Translations under genes and position numbers: made by a program | Part shown: positions 1 through 9,813 of the stretch, piece by piece | Layout of the letters: every line of letters starts with the position of its first letter | Position numbering within the stretch: the stretch's first letter is position 1 | The notes under the pieces: generated by a model | Told to the model about the DNA's origin: nothing | The model's database searches: none | Seen by the model: the letters and a program-made list of their open reading frames with translations, nothing else | From: Monoraphidium neglectum | Taxonomy: Eukaryota; Chlorophyta; Chlorophyceae; Sphaeropleales; Selenastraceae | Assembly: GCF_000611645.1 (NCBI RefSeq) | Contig: NW_014012766.1 | Location: 1-19,372, forward strand | Reading direction: 5' to 3' | DNA length: 19,372 nt

Positions 1-45
1 CCCACCCACCCAGCCAGCCACCCCCTTGCGTCTGCTCCTGCCCAC

Positions 46-1370
46 CTGCCCTCGTACTTCGAGCCCGTGTCCGGCAGCAGGCCGCGCGACCGCTGGCACA
101 GGAACGCCCGCAGAAACAGGCCGCGCGTGGGGTGCTGCACGCCCTTAGTCATCTGGCAGTGTGGTAGGTGTTTCAGCGGTGCGTCGTCGAGCAAGGGGGT
201 GGTGAAGGCCTAGCGATGCACATAGATTTCTTGTGCAGAGAACGGCTAGAGTTGTTCGCAACAACAGGTTTTCCTCATTCAGGAGGAGGCAAATTGTTGA
301 GTTGGACTTTCAGACAGGTCAGATCAGGACTCAAGCTCATGTAATCCAGATCAGCTCACCTCCACGAGATCCTTCAGCAGCTCCTTAGACGACCCCTCCC
401 CAGAGCGGATGAACAGGCAGCCCACCGCCACCATCAAGTACCTGAGAAACGAGCCACGGAGCGCGATTGCAGTGAAAGACGAGGATTTAGATGACAAAGC
501 TGCACCATCATTGACCGCCAGCTGGTGCCAACTGTATGTGCGCGTGGCGGCGCGCTGTGTGCGCTGCGAGCGATTCTGGCAGCGGCGTTGACAACGCGCT
601 CTCAGCACGGGCGTCCCTGTGCAGGCGCCTTGGTGCAACTGCCTGTGGCCTTGGCAGCTGCACCAGGCACGCCCAGCGCAGCGCCTTTGCGCCCCAGCGC
701 CGGGCAGCATCTACTGCTCCGCTGGCTGCTCGAGCAAGCGGCCAAAGCAGGGGAAGCCAGCACCGCGGCCGGCGACTCACAGGCGCGGCAGCACGTTGCC
801 TGCATGCTGCACCAGCTCGTATAGCTCCGAGTAGGTGCGCCCCTTGGCGTGCTCATCCGCGAAAAACGACTGCGGCCGCGGGGTAAGGGCTCTCGTCACT
901 CGGGATGGGGTTGAGAGCGTTTGGGGGTTGTGAGCGGCCGCATTCTTGGGGTTTTGGTAAGAGCAACTCCTCCCTCCTGGCAATTATGAGATCAACGCTT
1001 GATAACAGTCCTTCCCACCGCCTCAGTGGTGATACTGGGATACCAGGCTGCGATTGAGCGATCAAGCGCACGCTCGCCGCGCCCGCACCTCCAGGTGCGC
1101 AAGCTGGTCGAAGACCTGCATGTACAGCTCGTAGTACTTCTGCGGAGAGAGATAGGATGTCCGCAGCTCCCCCAACATTGCTGCAGAGTACCGCAGGGCC
1201 TCCCGCAGGTTGTCTTCGTCCTGTGAGCAATGCATGATCTGAGCTCACGGGATCGCCTCAAGCGGGCAAGCAGCTGCATATCCACGCACCATGGCCTTCG
1301 ACATGAAGTATGCATTTTTCTTGACGGAGGTGGAGGCCTCCTTCAGAAATTTGTCCTGTTCCTCCATCAT
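46..1370 (-). CDS. VPS35: VPS35, retromer core subunit (5' part, five exons, continues beyond left edge)
   Basis: VPS35 is the alpha-solenoid scaffold of the retromer cargo-recognition complex (with VPS26 and VPS29), which recycles receptors from endosomes. Exons on the minus strand are 1370-1290, 1220-1089, 869-781, 441-360 and 152-46, all GT-AG with matching phases, giving the first 163 residues. Family blocks seen in order: LSPQKYYELYM in exon 2; GRTYSELYELVQHAGN then PRLYLM (residues 99-104, across the exon 3/4 junction), which is the PRLYL motif known to be needed for VPS26 binding; LLKDLVEMTKGVQHPTRGLF across exons 4/5; LLPDTGSKYEG at the end of exon 5. The start chosen is the first ATG (1370) after an in-frame TGA at 1379-1377; a second ATG follows directly. 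Exon 5 ends in phase 2 at a GTGGG donor, and bases 1-45 are the start of the next intron. Introns are short (69 to about 340 nt). Identity is very secure; the exact N-terminus is slightly less so. Confidence 0.94.
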
Positions 1371-2393
1371 GAGGCCTCAATGCCGCCTTAGTATGCTGAA
1401 AACGATACAAACAAGGCTGCTGGGCCCGCTGCAACGGACTATAGGCCCCTAGAGCGACCTGCAGATCGATTATGCCTTTACTGTGATACCCATGAGGCTT
1501 GTACGGAAAGAAACGCAGCACTCACGATCCTGCTAATGTGCATCAAGTCGTATGAGACGCTCACAGAGGTCGCAGTGCTGGTTGGCCGCGAAGCTGCCTG
1601 GATTCGACAAACCCCCAGGTGACTCGGTGACACCACGTCACCTTGCGGCGCACGGTGACAGTTCACGCGACCGGCGGCGGCGACATTTCGCTTGGTTTGG
1701 GCAGGGCGGGCGGGGGGGCCGGCGGAGCACCGGGACAGTGGTGGCATGGCTCTGTCTGCGGAATCGTGCATTGTTGAGGGTGATTGCGTGCTGCCAAGCG
1801 CGGTGGTGATGGCGGTTCAGGTGGTGGCAGCTGTCCAAGGCAGTATGCGCCAAGGTCCTGCTGCCACTACTGACGCCACATGGCTTTGCGTTTCCGAGGC
1901 AATTGAAAGGCCGTGTGTTACTGAGGAGCTGCTCATTGCTGTGACCAGTGGCTGTACCGACCCTCGGCGCCTTCCCGTTGCGCACACTGCGGTCGTGCTG
2001 GTGGTTGGGGTGGTGGCAGCTGACCACGGCAATTCACGTCAAGGTGCTGCCGCCACTACTGTGGGCAGTTTGCTGCGCGTCTACAAGGCACTGTTGGCGA
2101 GGTGGTCCTCGTCGCTGTGACCTGTGGCTGTGTTGACGATCATGTCCTTCCTGTTGCGCACATCTCCATGAAAATTGTCTGACCGCTGTGGCGTGTTGGG
2201 CCACGACCGCACACATCGCGTATTTATTTGTGGGTCGGCGCCTCGGCTGGCAGGCGCCATCGCCTGGTGCATGCTGGGCACTGCGTTCCTGGCACCAGCG
2301 GGATTTACAGTGACAGCAGGGCGTATCAGCAGGCTCCACCAGCGCCCCACGAGGGTGGGTACCCCCAGCACTTCAAGGCAGGGGTATTCTCAC
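1371..2393. other. Region between VPS35 start and candidate gene; no established gene
   Basis: About 1 kb upstream of VPS35. I see no homology-bearing coding sequence here. The VPS35 promoter should lie just right of 1370, but there is no clear TATA box. The middle holds the diverged tandem duplication listed separately. A TGTAA signal on the minus strand (2309-2305) lies 17 nt past the stop reached when the candidate exon 2394-2466 is read through. Confidence 0.5.
1797..2165. repeat. Diverged two-copy tandem duplication, about 189 bp per unit
   Basis: Copy 1 runs from about 1797 to 1985 and copy 2 from about 1986 to 2165. GTGGTGGCAG occurs at 1821 and 2010, and CAAGGTCCTGCTGCC at 1851 matches CAAGGTGCTGCCGCC at 2040, both with offset 189. 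Further on, GCTGTGACC (1938 and 2114) and GTTGCGCAC (1977 and 2153) match at offset 176, so copy 2 has lost 13 bases in between. The 189-bp offset is a multiple of three, but the 13-base loss breaks any shared frame. A more degenerate upstream copy is possible but I could not align it convincingly. Confidence 0.75.
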
Positions 2394-2867
2394 CCAGCAG
2401 GCCGTCCAAGCTGATGTCGTGGAGCATCTCCAGCAGCTGTCGCTCCACCATTTCAAACTCGCTGCCCTGGACAGGCTCCATGCCTGCTGGAGATACAGGC
2501 AGAGGGCAAGGAGCGAGCCTTGAGCGCACATGTGGCCAACTGGCAGGCTGGTTGGCGCATACCCGCCGCCGGCCCGCCACAGAGATGGCGCGCTGCAGAG
2601 CGGCTGCAGCTGGCGGCGCGCAGCAGGACATGGGAACCCAAAGTTTTCATGACATACCGTGAATCCGTTCAGTCTACTCTCCGGCCGCGCGTCCCTGCCG
2701 CCCCCAGAGGAGATGTCGGCCTGGGTGAAGCGTGACGCCTGGGTGAACGTGGTGGCTGGCCAAGAGCTGCGACCCAGACGTGCAATGCGTGCCTGACTGG
2801 AGGGCCGCGGCGCCGCATGCGTACTGGGCGGCGTTTGTGGTGCAGCAGTGGGCACGGACGCTGTCAT
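2394..2867 (-). CDS. Candidate two-exon gene start, unknown protein (3' end unresolved)
   Basis: Exon 1 is 2867-2658 (70 codons from ATG, GTATGT donor). It is rich in Ala, Pro, Ser, Thr and Arg at its N-terminus, resembling an organelle transit peptide. Exon 2 is 2466-2394 (phase 0 acceptor TGTCCAG, GTGAGA donor, phase 1) and encodes an amphipathic helix-like stretch around EMVERQLLEMLHDISLDGLL. The two join in phase with no stop. I do not recognise the family. No downstream exon could be chosen: several AG acceptors between 2290 and 2150 keep a frame open only briefly, and none gives a conserved motif. Alternatively exon 2 begins at its own in-frame ATG (near 2480), or the whole piece is chance open frame in GC-rich DNA. 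Confidence 0.3.
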
Positions 2868-3313
2868 GGCGGCTGAGCGGGTGCAAGGCAGCGTCGGGCG
2901 CTGAATTCAGGCGGGTGGCCAAGCTTTGCAAGCCCAGTTGCTGATTCACCTCCAGAATCGCATGTGCATCCAATCAACATCCTCGCACATATTTGATTGA
3001 CATGCAGAACCTCCTGCAGCTGCATTACAAGCAGAGCACCTTATTCAGGGGCTTGATTTGAGATGTAACATCGTTTAAAGAAGCCACAGGGCGATTAGGC
3101 CAAAGCATGCACAGCATCGCTGCTGCTGGTGTCCGCAGTTGCACTGGGGGTGTTGCAAGCTACCTTACAGCACACATACATCAAAATTGTAACCATCAAG
3201 CTTGTGGCATGGAAATCGATATGTGGCACAACTTCGTCAATTCGAGATGCAATGGCGTGCATGTGAAACCTGTTCCAAGTGAGAGCATTGGTAGCTTGGC
3301 CTTCATGTTGCAT
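2868..3313. other. Intergenic, 3' flank of the MYND gene
   Basis: No coding signal found. It holds the presumed 3' UTR of the minus-strand MYND gene, with a TGTAA signal as listed separately. AT content is higher than in the flanking exons. Confidence 0.5.
3166..3170 (-). terminator. TGTAA polyadenylation-type signal for the MYND gene
   Basis: TTACA on the plus strand reads TGTAA on the minus strand, about 145 nt past the MYND gene stop codon. TGTAA is the usual chlorophyte nuclear poly(A) signal. The motif is short, so chance occurrence cannot be excluded. Confidence 0.45.
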
Positions 3314-3556
3314 TCAAACAGCCTGGTGTGTCGCAGGCGCGCTGGCTTCTGCCTGCCTCTCTTGGCATGCCTGGCGATGGGCGGGCCATGCGCTGCGCAT
3401 GCACCCCAGGCTGCAGTAGCGTACTGAGCGGCAGCCGCGGCACAATCGCAGCCGCGCGCCGTCCTCCTGCGTCTTGGCGCACGCCGCACATCTGTCGCCA
3501 TTCGCGCGCCCGCACCCCTGCTCGGGTGAGCCCTCACCGACTGCGGGCAGAGCGTG

Positions 3557-3610
<54 letters not shown>

Positions 3611-3729
3611 GGCCAGCGGTTTCTGCCTGTCCTGTCCCACGTCTGTTGCCGCACCCGCTGCTGTGGGCGCCGCTTCCGCTGAGAAGTCGTCTCTGCTGTG
3701 GCCGCTGCTGATGGTGCTGCCGGCTGAGT

Positions 3730-3782
<53 letters not shown>

Positions 3783-3814
3783 TGCTCCTGCTGCCGCTGT
3801 TCACTCAGGTGTGG

Positions 3815-3870
<56 letters not shown>

Positions 3871-5931
3871 GCTGCCGCTGCTGCTGCAAATCTTCAAATC
3901 GTATTGCCAGGCGCACAGGCATGGCGTTCCTAAACGCATCGCCTTTGTGCAGCTTCTGCTTGTGCGCCTCCGCGTGCGCGCCGCCCTCTGGCCGCGCCGC
4001 TAGGAGGGCGTCGGCCATGCGAGCCATCTGGAACGCATTGCCCGCGCGCGCCGCTGCATTCCCGAAAGCCTGCAGCGCCTCGGGCCCACTCTCACGCAGC
4101 GCCCCGAGCGCGGCGGCGGCGCCCGCGTCGTCTGCGCTGTCGTCTGTAAGGCAGTCCAGCGTGTCTAAAAGCACCTTAGCCGCCCCCAACGCCAACCTGT
4201 TCCCATGCTGTGGCGGCGGCCCCCCGTCACGCCGGCGCCCGTTCCTGTCAAAGCCTTCCACAGCCCGCACCAGCGCCTCGGCGGCCCCAAGCACGAGGGG
4301 ACGCCTCGTCTGCAGAGTCGCGAGCCGGCCGCTGCGGCGCGCGGCGCGGGTGATGGTGATGAGGGCGGTTGCGGCGTATGCCAGCACCGATATCTCCTCA
4401 GAATCGCTGGGGCTGGCAGGCTCGTCCACAACCGGCGCCGCCAGCTGCTGCGCCACTGCGTCCAGGATGCCCGAGCCAGACGGAGCCAGCGCCATCGCGG
4501 CAAACGCGTTGCCTGCAGCGGCGTCGTGCACAACCAGGCAGTAGATCGCCTGCAGCGCGTCGGTCGCGAGCGCGGCGAATGCGTGCGCATCTTTGCTGTC
4601 TGCGGCCACCGCCGCCGCGCTGGCATCACGCAGCAGACTGGAGAGCGCGGCCAGCGCCGCCGGGTGCGCGCAGACGGCCGCGCGGGTGACGGGGTAGCTG
4701 CAGAGCGTGAGCAGCACGGCAGCGGCGTGGGCCCTGACGGCAAAATACGCGTTGGTCAGCGCCTTCAGCAGCAGCGGGATGGAGCCATGCTGGACCACCG
4801 CGGCCGCCACGGCCGCTCGCTGCTCCTCCCGCTGCTCCTCCCCGCACGCTGTGACGAGCCGCGCCAGCATCCAGAGCCTGCCCTCCAAATGAGGGTCACC
4901 CGGCCGCGCGCCCCCGTCGCCGCGCAGCACGGACGACCCATCGCCGAGCGCGGCGACGGCGGCCTCTTGCGGGCGTCGGCGCGAGGGGTCACTCAGCAGG
5001 GCCCTAACCAGCCGCACGGCCGGCCAGAACGTGTCGCCGCCGCTCAGCTCGCGGCGCACGACGTCCATCAAAGCGCCGTCCCCTGCAATTCTCTCCGCCA
5101 CCTCCGCGGCTGCCGCCGCCTCCGCCGCCGTCGCCGCCGCGGGGTCCCCGCCGCCGCCCTCCGGAAAAAAATCAAACGACATCGTCGCAAGCATTTGCAG
5201 CGGACCAGCCGCGCCTTCGCCAATTTTTAGGGCTGCAGCAATGAGGACGCCGGCCACGTCCTCAGGCATCATAAGGAGGTCAAACCTCACTGAAGGGCTG
5301 CACTGAGACAATGCGTGCATCATTGCACACACGACGTTGAGCGATGCGCAGTTGACATCGCCGCGCGCCGTCAGACGCATGAGCGCCTGAGCGTAGCCTG
5401 CGTCGGCCATCTGGCAGGGGAGAAAAGGGCGAGGGAGAAAAATGAGAAGAGCTGGTCGATGCGAGCCGCTTTGCTGGCGAGCAGCACCACAGACATGCAA
5501 AGAAAGTACAGGCCTGGAATTGCGGCGCCCGCCGTCTGGTGCCGGAAAACTCCATGCCGGCGCAGCGGCCGGCATTTCTTAATCCTCCTCCTTCGCAAAG
5601 AACGCCACCACAGCCGCCGACGCACCTGCCGCAAGCAGCTGGGCGCCTCAAGGAAGCAGCAGCAGGCGGTGATCGCCGAATCCAGCTCCAGCATGCTTGC
5701 TGACTCGTCAGCCAACATAGCCAGGAGAGACGCCACGGCTGCGGGCCGCAGCAGCAGCCCTTGCGGCAGCGCCGCGCATGCCGCTTCCAACCTGTCAATG
5801 GCTTTGCCGAACTGGCGCCGTGTTGTTGAAGCGCCAGCCTGGCGGCGGGCGGCGGCGCGCAATGCCGGGTCGCAGACAAGCGCGAGTGCCGACTCCACGC
5901 GGCCTGCCACGGCCTGGACGGTCGCATCCAT
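3314..5931 (-). CDS. MYND zinc-finger protein with helical-repeat body and Gln/Ser tracts
   Basis: Two exons: 5931-5626 (102 codons, GTGCGT donor) and 5410-3314 (698 codons plus stop); the intron ends in a CT-rich tract and CCAG. The product is 800 aa. The start is ATG 5931 in a strong context (GCAGCCATGG); an in-frame ATG at 5976 is the alternative. Residues 1 to about 560 are Ala/Leu-rich and helical, with spacing like ARM/HEAT repeats (for example around HGSIPLLLKALTNAYFAVRA). Next come Gln tracts at about 608-640 and 645-661, a 13-Ser run from 704 followed by three Asn, and a C-terminal MYND finger at about 743-784: CAAC, CRGC, a YCSLGC block, then H and C (Cx2C-x12-Cx2C-x5-Cx3C-x7-H-x3-C). 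MYND fingers bind proline-rich partners and are common in transcriptional and chromatin regulators, so a nuclear or scaffold role is an inference. There is no SET domain, so a SMYD-type methyltransferase is not supported. Confidence 0.88.
3572..3607 (-). repeat. (AGC)12 tract coding poly-Ser in the MYND gene
   Basis: Twelve pure AGC codons in the minus-strand frame give Ser. An adjoining TCC Ser and then AAC (Asn) codons follow. It is the same triplet family as the CAG tracts downstream, but read one base out of register. Confidence 0.95.
3734..3778 (-). repeat. (CAG)15 tract coding poly-Gln in the MYND gene
   Basis: Fifteen uninterrupted CAG codons in the coding frame, followed by further Gln codons broken by CAA and GAG. 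Confidence 0.95.
3821..3868 (-). repeat. (CAG)16 tract coding poly-Gln in the MYND gene
   Basis: Sixteen uninterrupted CAG codons in frame (about residues 617-632), flanked by mixed Gln/Arg codons (CAG and CGG). Confidence 0.95.
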
Positions 5932-8210
5932 GGCTGCGTGCGTCACGTTTGCGTGACAGCTATGGGTACATGTCACCCGCGAGTTGCTCTGGCGTGGGGC
6001 GAGTCCACCCTGATAACGCTCAGATCTGTGCGAAGAGTATGAGAACAGATACTTTATTTTGTAGATATTTTGTTTGGCGAGGCTGCACGTAGGCTGATTG
6101 GCTTGACCTGCAGCACTGGAGCGCGATGCCGACCTGGTGTTTACAGTCCCGTACTGCAGGCCGATGATGAGATGAGTGGTCCAAGCTGTAGCCCTCCAGC
6201 TTACGGTACTTCTGCGTCCTCTGGAATCAAGGCTGTTGCGTTCAAGGCATGCGGCCTATTGGTTGTGCTGTGAGGCCAGCTCATGGGTCAGTGGTTATGG
6301 TCTACCTTGCGGTACAGACATATTGCCCACAGTTGCACGCTGCCTACAGTACCTGCACGCAGCACAGCACATGCATGAGGTTGACCCAGCTGCACTATTT
6401 CTGTTTCTGAATTGGTTTGTGCACATCCTTGATACTGGGTCTGAGGGCTGGCCGCAATACAGTTGCGGTTGGCAACTGCTTGTGACACTTCTATGACACG
6501 CTTGCACTGCCACTCATCACTGCAGTCTGCTCCACTGGAGTTGAGTTATGGGTTGCCGCCCACTGAAGCGCACACTTGCTGTTGACCCTGCTGCGTTTGA
6601 CACCTTGCGCGTCGCCACAGAACCAACGATTCCTGTACTTTAGCTGGCACAACACGCGTGTATGTGCTTGGAGGTGTGCGTGGGTTTGGAAAGTTGCTTG
6701 TGAGTATGTGCTTGTGCGTGTGCGCGTGTCAACATCAAGCGTATGCGTGTCGGTGCATTCGTATATGCGTGCACGCATGTGTGTTGCTATCACCAAGCAC
6801 GTTGCGCACATGCTTCATGTTGGCCTGAGCATTGCCTCAGGCAAGCCTGCAAGGCCGGCCGGGTGGCAGCTGCGCCAGGGTAATGGGACCTCAATAAATT
6901 GGAACGGTCAGGATGCCAGGCACTGGAGTGTCGCTGCAATCAAATCAACGGGCCGCAGGACACACAGAGGCAGGCAGGCGCCCCAGCCCAGCAGCATGCA
7001 GTGGCCAGAAGCGAAACAGGCCAGCAGCCCATGCTTACTACGATAGCAGGTTCTGCAAAAGCCCTGCAACGTCTCTCGAATGAGCCAGACAGGATTGGCT
7101 CGCTGCAACCGCCACTTCTTTGTGTGTGCATAATCCTTGACTACGGGCATCGATCCCTTGCCCAACAAGCAGCGCCACAGGCGTCACCGTCCTCATGTGG
7201 GTTGCTCGACGCGCTGGCACCAAGCGCAAGCAGCACGCAGTCGCAGAAGCTGGCGAGCAGCTGCTGGCCAGCTTTGGCGCCGTGGGCGTCCTTGAAGCTG
7301 TTGTAAGAGCTCAAATTGGAAACATAGCTCTGACTGAAAACAAGCCGACTGAAGCCAGTAAGGAAATGCCTGAACAATTTGGATGAGGTGGAGGTGTGGC
7401 TGAGTGGGTGGCACGCTTGCAAGTCCAGATTTGCACCTGCATCACATCGAACTTGGATTCATTGTTTGAAAAGACAGACATACAATCATATGCTTTACAC
7501 GCATAGCCTGCTGCAGCTGCGTTGCGTCGAATTGCGGCGCGCATTAGGGTCTTCGTTCGGAGGGGTTGCTGTTGCAGCTGCACTTGTATGCCTACATCCG
7601 TTGGTCCTTCCTTTATAACTGAGGTGCAGCTTACCAGCTTCTGGGACCCTGAAATGTTGCATTGCACTGATCAACAATCAGCACACCAAGGCTGCTTGTC
7701 ACTCCAAATAATGAGTTGTGTTGGGGCACACCTATTGTCATAGTAAGTTTGCCAGACGTGGCAGGGCACATATTACCAATGTGGACCCCTTGATGCCACC
7801 TGCACCAGTCAGCTCAAGAAGACCGTGTGAGCTGCACTGTATCTGCCGGCCGCCGATGCAAAGTTTCCAACTCTTCTCAAACAGGTAGTCGTGGTGCAAC
7901 TGTGCGGCATTGTTACATGCGAACAACTGCAACCCCACAGTATGACTCAAAATGTTGGCTACTGGTGAAAGGCAGGCAGAAGTGGGTGAAACCGTTTGCG
8001 CCTACCTACCGCACAGTCCACTGGACAATCAACACCAGCGCCGCCCATGAAGGGTGGCCGTGCGGCGTCTGCTGGCAAGCGGGATGCTGGGGCATGCGGC
8101 AACAGCAAAGGTGGGTACTGAACTCAGCCCAGCGCACGGGGTGGGGTTGATGAGCAAATGAGTTGTGGTCGCAGAGCGCGAGAGGCCGATGCTGCTGCTG
8201 CTGCTCCTGC

Positions 8211-8268
<58 letters not shown>

Positions 8269-8786
8269 AGTGATGACGGTGATGATGGGAATCGCCGCTG
8301 CTGTGCTGCTGGTCCTGCAGCTGCTGCTGGCGCGGCTGCTGCAGCTGGGCGGCTGCGAACCGACTGCTTTCCAACAGACAAAGCCTGCCAGCGCGGTAGC
8401 TGCTCCCAGCATCGCCACGCACGGCGACGCGCGGTGTGAGTGTCCTGCAGCTCCCGCGCATCCAGAGGGGACATACAAGCCGCGTGCTTAGGGGAACGGC
8501 AAGCGGCCCATGCCTGCCACACCATGGCACCAAATTGCAGCAAGGTGTCCGAGCGCTGCCTGCGGAGCCTTGACCAGACAGCTGTGCTGGCCTCCGCACC
8601 AACAGCGCTGCATCAACCACCGCTGCTCTGGGCAGCAGTGGGCTGCGACAGCCGCATGGCGGGTAGCGCTTGACGGCGTGGTCGCTGCTAGAGCAGCTGC
8701 GATGGCGCCGCCACGCGTGCTGCTTGGGCGCGAGGCCGCTGCAGTCAAGGGGGGAACTGAGTGATGCTGACTTTTTCAGAGTTGCC
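5932..8786. other. 2.85-kb region with no established gene
   Basis: This lies upstream of the MYND gene and downstream of the small membrane-protein gene. An AT-rich stretch at about 6050-6075 may belong to the MYND promoter. Positions 6659-6786 are rich in TG/CG dinucleotides. On the minus strand 7297-7188 looks like an exon: acceptor TTACAACAG, donor GTGACG, GC-rich third positions, encoding AGQQLLASFCDCVLLALGAS among other residues. I found no partner exons for it, and an overlapping plus-strand frame is also open. AATAAATTG occurs at about 6893. The compound triplet repeat is listed separately. The rest shows nothing I can interpret; part of it is presumably 3' UTR of the gene ending at 8787. 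Confidence 0.4.
8192..8266. repeat. Compound microsatellite (CTG)n-(ATG)11
   Basis: CTG units from 8192, with one CTC interruption, pass directly into eleven ATG units (8234-8266). On the minus strand this could be read as a His run followed by a Gln run inside a long open frame (8842-8006), but that frame has no other sign of being coding. Confidence 0.92.
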
Positions 8787-9554
8787 TCACGCAGCACCCT
8801 TTGTAGCGGCGGCCGCCGCTGCCGCTTCCTGCGCAGTTCCACGTGCCGCAGGCCCCTCGTCAGCGTCGGCGTCGTCGGCGCCGCCGGCCACCGAGGCAGC
8901 CGCGCGCATGAGCACGCGGTACTCTGCGGCCAGCCGCGCGTGCTCCCCGGTAATGCGGGACGTCTGCAGGTAGTCGTACGAGCACACCGCCAGAAGCGCA
9001 GCGACTGAAGCGCGCTGTGCGCGGTGGATTGTTTTGTATGGCGTGGGGATGCGGGTGGGTGGCGAACTACTCGATTGGACTACCGTATGGCGTGCGAAAA
9101 AACGCTAGGATAGACATCGCAGCTGCAGCAATCCCTCGCATTAGCAGCAGGCTTAGCGCAGGAGCGTAAATTGCAGCAGGAAGGTGGCAGTGATGATGTA
9201 TGCTTAAAAGCCCACGTGCCGCCTACCATGGCCAGGTTTGCGTTTCGTCGCGCCACCGTAGACCGCAGCGGTTGCGGCACAGCCATCACATAGACCGCGT
9301 GCAGCGCACTGCCCCACATGAAGGCTGTGCCGCCCGCCGTCAAGGCGCGCTCCCCGCTGTCGCGCAACCAGGCATTCCAGCCCTACAACGGGGAAGGGAG
9401 TGAGGGCGAAGTAGTCACATGCACTCCTCACGGGTGCTGCAGCAGAGCCGCTGCACAACAAGCACGCAGCTGCGGGTGTGGGGCCCCAGATAGGAAGCAG
9501 CACCAATCTCACATTGGCCATTCGTGTCCTCGCATTGCTGAAGGCGTCGCTCAT
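8787..9554 (-). CDS. Small predicted membrane protein, 141 aa, family not recognised
   Basis: Three exons, all phase 0: 9554-9513 (MSDAFSNARTRMAN), 9382-9227 (52 codons) and 9014-8787 (75 codons plus TGA). The second intron boundary has a strong pyrimidine tract before TTGTAG, and the donors are GTGAGA and GTAGGC. The protein has two apolar segments: TAGGTAFMWGSALHAVYVMAV (residues about 28-48) and VAALLAVCSY (from about residue 70, at the start of exon 3). It ends in an acidic then Ala-rich tail, with an Ala7 run near the C-terminus. Charged blocks NAWLRDSGER and DYLQTSRITGEHARL flank the apolar parts. I do not recognise the family; an organelle inner-membrane protein is only an inference from size and layout. 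The consistent phases, good splice sites and reading quality argue for a real gene. The acceptor of exon 3 could instead be nine bases further in, but that would break the frame. It is divergent from argC. Confidence 0.62.
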
Positions 9555-9813
9555 GTCGTGGGGGAAGGGGGGTCAGATCTGCCTGATCTCAGCACTCACG
9601 AGGCAAAGCTTGTTGTTGTCAAGGACCAATACCACAGTGATTGATCTCTCTTTAACAAGCGACATCAGCTCTTGTCGCAACCTTTCCTGTATCCCGTGAC
9701 CGAAAAAACCTAGCTGCATTGCCGGCAGGGCACTTCCCTATCTCCGTACTTGGTACGCACATCAAAGAAGCACACATTTTCAGGTATTAGGCTCGGTAGT
9801 TACCCCAGTAGCC
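9555..9813. promoter_or_regulatory. Shared divergent promoter region (membrane-protein gene / argC)
   Basis: Only 259 bp separate the two start codons, which point away from each other, so both promoters and 5' UTRs must lie here. No clear TATA box is visible on either strand. There is an A-rich spot near 9700 and short AT-rich patches near 9640-9650 and 9775-9790. Confidence 0.55.

Noticed and set aside
3474..4544. Long plus-strand frame with poly-Leu and poly-Cys runs
   Set aside because: It is the antisense of the MYND gene's CAG tracts and has no recognisable domain; the minus strand carries a clear MYND finger.
4205..5230. 341-residue plus-strand open frame
   Set aside because: Antisense shadow of the GC-rich helical-repeat exon of the MYND gene; composition is Arg/Gly-rich with no motif.
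8006..8842. 278-residue minus-strand frame with His and Gln runs
   Set aside because: Its only striking feature is the compound microsatellite. It begins inside exon 3 of the membrane-protein gene in a different frame, and the rest is Arg/Cys/Pro-rich noise without motifs.
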